Source of the DNA: Heliocidaris tuberculata
Taxonomy: Eukaryota > Echinodermata > Echinoidea > Camarodonta > Echinometridae
Direction of reading: 5' to 3'
NCBI GenBank assembly: GCA_025618425.1
Contig: CM046844.1
Span: forward strand, 6,105,957-6,169,956
Length of the DNA: 64,000 bases
The first letter of the stretch is position 1. The number at the start of each line of letters is the position of its first letter. The notes below the pieces were generated by a model. It saw nothing but the letters and a program-made list of their open reading frames with translations. It was not told where the DNA came from and did not search any database. The position numbers were made by a program, and so were the translations under genes. Positions 13,463 through 64,000 of the stretch are shown here, piece by piece.

Positions 13463-14397
13463 GATTTGTGAAATGAAACAGATGATTAGCAGGGAAATGG
13501 ATGGATGTCCTTATTGGTGTTTCTCTCAGAAATTCTGCCAAAAGGAAAATTTTCTGCACATTACATCTGATTACCTGATAAAGTGTTGACATCATTTTGC
13601 AACTACTTTAGCAATGTGAATTTGAAGCGTCATTGAAACTATCTTTACCTACATGGGATTTTACCTACACTGTAGTCATACTTTTAGCACTAGCAGAGTT
13701 CAAACTGTTTTTCTGAGATGAAATTGCAAGCGCACCTCAAAGCAAGCCTATTTCAAGTATACTCAATAAACAATATGAATATGATCAGACACGCTTTTTT
13801 CAAAAGCAATATTCCATCAAAAAATCTCTAAAGAGGAGCCATGAACTTTTATGAAGGTTGGAAATAAGGTGATCTTTTATTCATTTTCTTTTCATATCAA
13901 AAGATAATAATAATAACTTGTATTTCAGGATTGTGTCTGCATTGTCATAATGTGATATCTTGTCATATACATGTATGTAAGTTCAAATTTGATCCTTAGA
14001 ACTTGGAAGGATTGCAGAAAGTGGAAAGTTGATAGCAATTTTATATATATATATGAAGTGAGCTCTTGTTTTTCTTTGTTTATTTTCATTTTATTTAGGC
14101 TGGAAGGAACTACTTTGTAGTTTGTTTTTTTTTCTTCTCACATTTGTATGTAAAACATGAATGCAAGATGTATTCTTTTGAATGAAAAACAGTAAGAATA
14201 ATCTTGATATTTCATATTTGTAGAAGAAGACGTGACCTATTGAACATTAATCTTGAGATATGCATAGCTCTGACTTCAGCCTATTGGAGATGTATATGTT
14301 AAAAGAGAATATAACTTGTATTCAATGTTTTTAAGAACATTTATTAAAAACTTGAATATGTATTTAAAAAGATGAAGTAACGATGAAGCAAACCCAG

Positions 14398-14462
14398 GGA
14401 AGACGTCTCAAAGTGCTTTGTATCCAGTGGAAAATGCACTATATAAATTGCTACTATTAGTA
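14398..14462 (+). repeat. LINE/SINE 3'-tail-like fragment
   Basis: The string tctcaaagtgctttgtat followed by aaaatgcactatataaattg and ctactattag resembles the common retroposon 3' ending (agcgctttga..gcgctatataaatnctattatt) seen in many animal genomes. It sits about 60 bp before the PB1 exon. Recognition is by pattern only. Confidence 0.35.
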
Positions 14463-14519
14463 TATAATTGAACTACTGACAAATTAACTGTTTTCTCTCT
14501 TTTTATCTCCCTCTCTCAG

Positions 14520-56668
<42,149 letters not shown>

Positions 56669-59600
56669 TCTCTGTGTTTGTCATCCTTCTTTACTCCAAT
56701 AATTTATTTGCACCTTGAAGATGATGTTAGTCTTTGTTGCCAGCTGTTTGTATGTCAGAATAAAAAGATGGAGAGTATTATATCTAAAGTTGAAATGAAC
56801 TGCAAGAGAATGTATTTGGTGTGGAGATAGCCATGGTTATAAAATGCATTTGGATGTAAACGTATCAGTCATATATATTAATGTATGGTCAATATATGTG
56901 CTCTATAAGATTGACAAGTGTTAGCAAGAAAATTGACAAGTCGCAAAGAAATGCAAGAAGTACTGATATGAGTTTTAAGTTTTGCAGTGAAGGTGTGATA
57001 GCTATGGGGTGTTATGCTGTGCATCATTATCTCCCTAGCCTGAAAAAAGACCAAAGAAGAAAGTATTGTATTCAAAGGCAGAAGGGTATCAAGGTGGCAG
57101 TCTCTAGGTGGGTTTTGAACCATTAACCTTACGGTTTGTGAGCCTAGTGGTACAAGCCACTAAGCCACACCTCTTTTCTGATGGTATGGTGGTTTGAATC
57201 GGTTGCAGTTAGATTTGAGACAAGCTAAATGAAGTTCCTACATTCAAATATTAAAAAGTGGATATTCATGTGAAATTCAGCCTTTTTTCAAGTGTATGCA
57301 AGAAGTGAAAACAAAGAGCGTGGGTGTGTTTGTGTATGTTTCTTGTGTGTATACAATAATATAATAAATATTTAAATGTAGCCATGTATGTATGTATGTA
57401 TGCAAAGTGATGGGCTGTCCAAAAATGTAATGGGACCCCTTGTGAATTCGAAATATAGAACAAAACAATCAGATGGGTTTGTTTAAACTGAGCTGCAACT
57501 CCAGTAAAATGATAAGACAGTGATAGTGGTTGTGCGCATACAGTATTGTCTTACCTGCTTACATCGTGTACAGGGCAAGTGTGTTGATGTACATCATAAG
57601 TGTGTTTGAAACAGCTGTTGTATAAGACTAGTTGCCTGTGGTATGAGACTGTCTATATATGCTTAGTATTTTTGCCGCTCTGATTTGTCTTTTTTTTTTC
57701 AGTCCCTTTCTTATTCTTGAAAATAGAGTTTACTTTGTGGTTGTTGTGAGATAAATAGACATTGAAAGAAATAACTCTCTGAGCAATGATTTAAAAAATT
57801 GTGTTCATAATAGGGAGAATTTGGACTAGATGAAGATGGGAGAAAGAAAAGAATCGTGAAAGTTTAAATGATCAATGTTTTCTTGACGTACATCCGAAAG
57901 TAGAAAGATGGATTAAATGACAAAACGGAGGTTAAGAGTTGGAGTGATTGAAGAAGTTAAAGAAAGGCAATTGAGTGTGACCTTGTACCCCTGCAAGGTA
58001 GGTGGTTTATACCGGTATTGTGGCTCTTCAGTATTGTGTGAACTAAATAATAGTGAATATGTGACGAAATATAACTAGAAAAAGTAAAAGAACACCTGCT
58101 GTGCTTATGCTTGAAGTACTTGACTGTGCCTAGTTAATTGATTTTGTTTACAAATGCCTTATTGTGCTGAGCGCTTTCAAATGCTTATGAATATAGTGAG
58201 TTGTCTGTGAGTTGTCTGCATTATAAATGCTTCTTGAAACGGCGTAATTGGTGTGAGCTTCATAACAGTTCATGCGTATGGTCTGCATGTTAGAACCTAA
58301 TAAATTCATTGATGGTGGGTTGATCGATTTAACAGATGATCATGCCCTTTTCATAATGATTTGTCAACAAAACGACCCACTCATAATGTATTTCAATCCT
58401 GTTTTGGGGGGGTTTTTTAATGAGGAGACAATCCCTGGGTTTGGAGTGGTAATTTAAAGTTTCATCGCACATGTCATTCAACAGTTGTCCATATTTTTCC
58501 CTCTGGAAATTTGTCAATTCAAAATAGTCATTATAATGGAGAAATTCTCTTTCTCTCGTTACATGAAATTGACGTGGATATACCAAGGGATTATTTTCTG
58601 AGCTACACTATGCATATGGGATAAGACTCATTCCCCTACAGATAAGAATTACACATGCCTGGTAATTATATCTCAATATGCATTTCCAATATTACGTGTA
58701 ACAGTACTACCAACTGATTCCTGTATTCTGCACCCATTTGTTTTTGTTTGATTTTTTCCATATAATTCATCAAAAATACTGTATTTGTGTATGCTCTTTG
58801 CATTCACCTATCAATTGCCTTAACTTGTGCTCGTTTTCTTGCTTTTCATTTGGCTCAGATATGTAAAAATGTCATGGGACATAGTTCCTTGGTAGTATTG
58901 CCGATATGTTTCAAATATCAGAGGGCCCTTTTGTCAAACAGTCCCAATTAACATAGGAATCATTTTGTTTTAGAGTGCAGAGTTTATTTGCAAATACCTC
59001 ATTTTAGCCATATATGGTGTAATTTCACCTAATGTATTTATTCTTTTCAAAATTAAAGACATATTTATTAATAGGCTATGTATAGGCATTAATTTGTAAA
59101 GATATGTATTAGAGAAACTTGGGAAACTTGTTACTAAAAGCAAGTAATTCTGATCTATGATAATATCCATAGTTCATGTAAATTATATTCTTTATTTGGA
59201 TTTATTTTGTTTTAAAAAGGATAAGGGCTTAAGTTTATAGAAGAGATCATCATTACAATGATGTACCTTTTTTTTTTTTTTCATTTTCAACTGAATTCCA
59301 ACTCCCCAAGATGTTAATGGAACATTCCAATTTCAAGCCAAATGATGTACATAACAGGGCTCTTCCATTATCACTGAAGGGATGGTCACAGAAATAGCCT
59401 TCCTGCTTGTACTTCAATTGTTTTCTGTATTTGCTATCTTTAGGCAATTGTAATTTTATGTAAATATTTGTTCATATTTACTCTTGTAATGTATATTTTA
59501 TTATGTCAGATATTTTGTATTCAGTAATGCTGACGATATGTATTATCATATGTTTATATTCTTTAGTGCACTTAATTTTTGTTTTAAATTTCTGTTTTCA

Positions 59601-60054
59601 CCTAATGTGAAATTGGAACAAACTTTTTTTTTTTTTTTTGGTCGCTTTTGAATATTCCTCTGCCTTTTTTATATCTTTTCCTCGTTAAAATGCACCAGAC
59701 AAAAATCTTGCCGCTTTTTCTCTCTTTCTTTATCTCTCCTCTTCTTCCTCTCTCTCTTTCTGACTTTCTATTTGGGTAAGATTGAATAGTGAACCTAACC
59801 TTCATGTTTAATGTATGATCAAAAAATTGAGCATTACTTAAATGAACTAACTTATAGGCCTTCAAGTAGGGTTGAATAGAGATGGTTATTGAGCAATGTT
59901 TTGAAAACAATAAATTGACCTTCTGTGGGTTATGAGAATGATTTCCAAGGCAAACATTGTTGTAATCAATTGTTTTTATGTGTTTAGATGAAAAAGGGAT
60001 TAAGGTGAAACGTAATTAGACTGTTTGTTTTTGCTGGTGGGATAATTGCAAGTC
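56669..60054 (+). other. aPKC 3' UTR and downstream flank
   Basis: No exon signals after the stop codon. AATAAA polyadenylation hexamers occur at 56759-56764, 58299-58304 and 59909-59914, so the 3' UTR could be about 0.1 kb or up to about 3.2 kb. The longer version would include the tRNA-like element at 57100-57180. Otherwise AT-rich with short TATG and poly-T tracts. Which site is used cannot be told from sequence. Confidence 0.5.
57100..57180 (-). repeat. tRNA-like sequence, probable SINE head
   Basis: On the minus strand tggcttagtggc (57156-57167) fits the pol III A box at 11 of 12 positions and ggttcaaaacc (57111-57121) fits the B box with one change, spaced 46 nt apart as in tRNA genes. 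The cloverleaf arms do not pair well, so a tRNA-derived SINE or decayed tRNA is more likely than a functional tRNA. Confidence 0.55.
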
Positions 60055-62685
60055 ATGATGATGATGGTGATGATTATGATGAAGATTGAAGGCAATGATG
60101 AGGAAGATATAAATTATGATGGTGATGGTGATGGTGGTGATGATGATGAAGATGAAGATGATGTAGATGATGATGGAAATGGTGATGATGATGAAGATGC
60201 AGATGATAATGATGGTGATGGTAATGACGATGAAGATGATGGAGTTGGTGGTGGTAGTGGTGAAGATGATGAAGATGATGGTGATGGTGATAATGGAGTT
60301 GATGATGACGATGGTGGTGGTGGTGATGATGGTGTAGATGAAGATGATGGTGATGGTGATGATGGAGTTGGTGGTGGTGGTGATGATGAAGATGAAGATG
60401 ATGTAGATGATGATGGTGATGGTGATGAAGATGATGGTGTAGATGAAGATGATGGTGATGGTGATGATGAAGATGGAGATGATGTAGATGATGGTGGTGA
60501 TGATGAAGATGATGGTGATGGTGATGATGGAGTTGATGACGGTGGTGGTGGTGATGATGAATATGAAGATGATGTAATTGATGGTGATGGTGATGAAGAT
60601 GATGTTGATGGTGATGGAGTTGATGATGATGATGGAGTTGATGGTGGTGATGATGAAGATGAAGATGATGTAGATGATGATGATGGTGATGGTGATGAAG
60701 ATGATGGTGTAGATGAAGATGATGCTGATGGTTATGATGGAGTTGATGATGATGGTGGTGGTGGTGATGAAGATGATGGTGGTGGTGATGGTGATGGTGA
60801 TGGTGATGATGGAGTTGATGATGGTGTTGGTGGTGGTGATGATGATGAAAATGAAGATGATGGTGGTGGTGATGGTGATGATGGTGTAGATGAAGATGAT
60901 GGTGATGGCGATGATGGAGTTGATGATGATGGTGTAGATGAAGATGATGGTGATGGTGATGATGGAGTTGATGGTGGTGGTGGTGATGATGAAGATGAAG
61001 ATGATGTAGATGATGATGGTGATGGTGATGAAGATGATGGTGTAGATGAAGATGATGGTGATGGTGATGATGAAGATGGAGATGATGTAGATGATGGTGG
61101 TGATGATGAAGATGATGGTGATGGTGATGATGGAGTTGATGATGGTGGTGGTGGTGATGATGAATATGAAGATGATGTAATTGATGATGGTGATGGTGAT
61201 GGTGATGGAGATGATGGTGATGGTGATGATGGAGTTGATGATGATGATGAAGATTGAAGGCAATGATGAGGAAGATATAAATTATGATGGTGATGGTGAT
61301 GGTGGTGATGATGATGAAGATGAAGATGATGTAGATGATGATGGAAATGGTGATGATGATGAAGATGCAGATGATAATGATGGTGATGGTAATGACGATG
61401 AAGATGATGGAGTTGGTGGTGGTAGTGGTGAAGATGATGAAGATGATGGTGATGGTGATAATGGAGTTGATGATGACGATGGTGGTGGTGGTGATGATGG
61501 TGTAGATGAAGATGATGGTGATGGTGATGATGGAGTTGGTGGTGGTGGTGATGATGAAGATGAAAATGATGTAGATGATGATGGTGATGGTGATGAAGAT
61601 GATGGTGTAGATGAAGATGATGGTGATGGTGATGATGAAGATGGAGATGATGTAGATGATGGTGGTGATGATGAAGATGATGGTGATGGTGATGATGGAG
61701 TTGATGACGGTGGTGGTGGTGATGATGAATATGAAGATGATGTAATTGATGGTGATGGTGATGAAGATGATGTTGATGGTGATGGAGTTGATGATGATGA
61801 TGGAGTTGATGGTGGTGATGATGAAGATGAAGATGATGTAGATGATGATGATGGTGATGGTGATGAAGATGATGGTGTAGATGAAGATGATGCTGATGGT
61901 TATGATGGAGTTGATGATGATGATGGTGGTGGTGGTGATGAAGATGATGGTGGTGGTGATGGTGATGGTGATGGTGATGATGGAGTTGATGGTGTTGATG
62001 GTGGTGATGATGATGAAAATGAAGATGATGGTGGTGGTGATGGTGATGATGGTGTAGATGAAGATGATGGTGATGGCGATGATGGAGTTGATGATGATGG
62101 TGTAGATGAAGATGATGGTGATGGTGATGATGGAGTTGATGGTGGTGGTGGTGATGATGAAGATGAAGATGATGTAGATGATGATGGTGATGGTGATGAA
62201 GATGATGGTGTAGATGAAGATGATGGTGATGGTGATGATGAAGATGGAGATGATGTAGATGATGGTGGTGATGATGAAGATGATGGTGATGGTGATGATG
62301 GAGTTGATGATGGTGGTGGTGGTGATGATGAATATGAAGATGATGTAATTGATGATGGTGATGGTGATGGTGATGGAGATGATGGTGATGGTGATGATGG
62401 AGTTGATGATGATGATGGAGTTGATGGTGGTGATGATGAAGATGAAGATGATGTAGATGATGATGATGATGGTGATGGTGATGAAGATGATGGTGTAGAT
62501 GAAGATGATGCCGATGGTTATGATGGAGTTGATGATGATGATGGTGGTGGTGGTGATGAATATGAAGATGATGTAGATGATGATGATGGTGATGGTGATG
62601 ATGGAGTTGATGATGATGATGTTGATGGTGGTGATGATGATGAAGATGAAGATGATGGTGAAGATGGAGATGACGATGATGATGC
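60055..62685. repeat. GAT-triplet minisatellite with nested higher-order repeats
   Basis: 2.6 kb built almost wholly of GAT, GGT, GAA and GTT triplets. Positions 60081-61248 and 61249-62416 are 1168-bp tandem copies starting gaagattgaaggcaatgatg, near-identical and of equal net length. Inside each, a ~300-bp block recurs at an offset of 603 bp (60382 versus 60985). Stop-free reading gives Asp/Gly/Glu-rich frames (plus) and Ile/Thr or His/Leu frames (minus). Because 1168 is not a multiple of three, the frame shifts at the junction, so I do not call a gene. Confidence 0.93.
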
Positions 62686-63000
62686 TTGTTTTGTGCTGGT
62701 TGTAATTTCTGATGATGATAGTGATGAAGGTTATCGCTGTTCTAATGGTGTAAAGTGTAAGGCATGAATAGGAAGTATACATGTATTGATGATGTTAATA
62801 TTGGTGGCGGTGGTGGCGGTGTTTCTAGTTCTTTCTTTCCTTTTTGTTTATTGATGTATCGTTGTTTTTGTCATGCTCTTAATACCAGACATAGTGTATC
62901 AACCACTTAGTATTGGAGGGGCAGATCAAAAGAATGTTCTGAGAAATTGAACATCAAAAATGGGCTCACTTTTGCTGATATAATGTTCAATTTACTACAA
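62686..63000. other. Spacer between GAT repeat and GC-rich terminal segment
   Basis: No feature recognised. A short ggtggcggtggcggtg run lies near 62803. Confidence 0.5.
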
Positions 63001-63009
63001 TAAATCAAT

Positions 63010-63520
63010 GTATCTACCTATTATGCTAGTCTCCGACTACGCAAGCCATTCGAGTACAAAAAGTCACAAATTGTGCATATCCCCCCACCCAGGACATCGC
63101 CTTCCTCCGTGCACGTTGCAAGACGCGCGCGCACACTCGTCCTCTTTCTTACTCGCAGCCTTCGAGTCTGCAGCTAAGTCTTTTGCGCTTAAAAATTATC
63201 AGAGTTTTTACTCTTTTTTGGCGCGTTTGGATCGCTTTGTGTTCCTATTCCCGTTCCTTTTGTTTTTAAGTAACATTAGGACGGCTCCTTTAGTCACGTT
63301 TTATTTCGTTTTGAGGAAATTTTAGATTGATTTCTTCGAGCATTTTTCCTCTTTACGGAGCTTTGCCCCACATACTCACTTCGGTGTTTTGTTTGGGCGG
63401 CTTCGCCCGCGTGCCTTTTGGCATTTTGGGTGTTTTGTTTGTTTAGTGCATATCCCTTTGTTGAGTTTGACTGCGGTTTGGAGTTCTCAGTATTGTGTTT
63501 TGTTTTCCTTACAGTTTATT
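63010..63520 (+). other. GC-richer leader upstream of the terminal open frame
   Basis: Begins abruptly after AT-rich DNA, with CpG-rich words (gacgcgcgcgcac, ggcggcttcgcccgcgtg). No protein recognised. Compatible with an LTR/5' leader of a retroelement or with a CpG-containing promoter of the next gene. Confidence 0.35.
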
Positions 63521-64000
63521 ATGTCTTCCGAGGATGAGTTGTCAAGGCCCTGGCGGCCCGTGGGCTCCTCTCCTCTCCTTTCTTCCGATTCAACAGCGGT
63601 TGTTTCGGCGGACTTCCCTGGTTCGTCCATCCCTTCGGGGGGGTCGTTTTTGTCAGTTTCCGATAAGAAAGGTTCCCCGAGCGCCCGCTCGGGTAAGTTG
63701 TCTGCCCTGCCTGGTACGTTTGTGCCGGGCAGATCAGCGCGGACAGCTACAGGTAAGGATAGCGCCCTTCTCAATTCCACTTCTCCTACTGGTTTAGGGA
63801 TTGCGAGTTGGGCGCTTGCTGGTACGGTCACTCGACCTCCCGTCTGTGCTGCCTCCTCTATGTCTACTGCCATAGGGAGCTCCACTCAGGCGTGTACCGG
63901 CACTGTCTGCGGACAGTCTTCTGCTCTCACGACCTCTATGTCTACTGCCATAGCGACGGTGAAGCGGAAACCCGCTGGGTCTGCCCAGCTGACTCTTCCC
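63521..64000 (+). CDS. Unidentified open frame, Ser/Thr/Ala/Pro-rich, runs off window end
   Basis: ATG at 63521 starts MSSEDELSRPWRPVGSSPLL and stays open for 160 codons to the window edge. Composition is low-complexity (Ser, Thr, Ala, Gly, Pro) with no domain I recognise. The motif SMSTAI occurs twice within an exact 19-nt DNA repeat (cctctatgtctactgccat, near 63854 and 63932). GC content rises sharply compared with all other DNA in the window. An acceptor-like ttttccttacag ends at 63514, and donor-like sites (gggtaagttg, caggtaagga) lie inside. It could be the gag-like N-terminus of a retroelement whose LTR/leader is about 63000-63520, or the first coding exon of a neighbouring gene. Function unknown. 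Confidence 0.5.
   Translation, partial: MSSEDELSRPWRPVGSSPLLSSDSTAVVSADFPGSSIPSGGSFLSVSDKKGSPSARSGKLSALPGTFVPGRSARTATGKDSALLNSTSPTGLGIASWALAGTVTRPPVCAASSMSTAIGSSTQACTGTVCGQSSALTTSMSTAIATVKRKPAGSAQLTLP

Noticed and set aside
57156..57180. Functional tRNA gene on the minus strand
   Set aside because: A and B boxes are close to consensus but acceptor, anticodon and T stems do not pair properly; called SINE-like instead.
60074..62782. 902-residue minus-strand Ile/Thr then His/Leu-rich open frame
   Set aside because: It is the reverse reading of the GAT minisatellite (ATC/CAT triplets). No stop can arise in such repeats, and there is no gene-like context.

Overview
The window is a piece of an AT-rich animal genome dominated by one multi-exon gene on the + strand: an atypical protein kinase C (aPKC; PRKCI/PRKCZ orthologue, the Par6/Par3 polarity kinase). 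I assembled 17 coding exons by hand between 14520 and 56668. They splice with GT..AG borders and consistent phases into 652 residues plus a stop. The order is most of a PB1 domain, pseudosubstrate, one C1 zinc finger, a long Ser/Pro-rich linker, and a complete AGC kinase domain with its C-terminal tail. The coding part that precedes the PB1 core (initiator Met and the first PB1 strand) is not convincingly present. It may lie upstream of the window or in a tiny exon I could not prove. Long introns, CT/GA microsatellites, frequent acatgta-type words and a deuterostome-like transposon load suggest a marine invertebrate deuterostome, most likely an echinoderm such as a sea urchin. That taxon call is inference.

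Layout. 1-11.7 kb: no recognisable host exon; a hAT-type MITE with a perfect 8-bp target duplication (575-863), an eight-copy ~60-bp satellite (about 921-1406), one copy of a TTAA-flanked MITE (4458-4824), and two foldback-type elements (6161-6540, 7571-8076). 11.76-12.46 kb: a GC-richer block with a TATA box and a strong splice donor, a candidate promoter/5' exon. 12.96-13.46 kb: an old MITE. 14.5-56.7 kb: the aPKC exons; the introns carry at least eight further MITEs, a piggyBac-type MITE, a LINE remnant, and three copies of a ~64-bp hairpin family. 56.7-60.0 kb: 3' UTR/downstream sequence with several AATAAA signals and a tRNA-like SINE head. 60.05-62.69 kb: a 2.6-kb GAT-triplet minisatellite with nested higher-order structure, including an 1168-bp tandem duplication. 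63.0-64.0 kb: an abrupt GC-rich segment with a Ser/Thr/Ala/Pro-rich open frame running off the end, probably the start of a retroelement gag-like gene or of another gene.

The kinase is the only gene I can name with confidence. Most other long open frames are stop-free microsatellite translations. The most interesting points are the phase-symmetric 76-codon linker exon (a potential cassette), the family of short hairpins and several MITE families concentrated in one gene's introns, and the hierarchical, frame-shifting GAT repeat just downstream.
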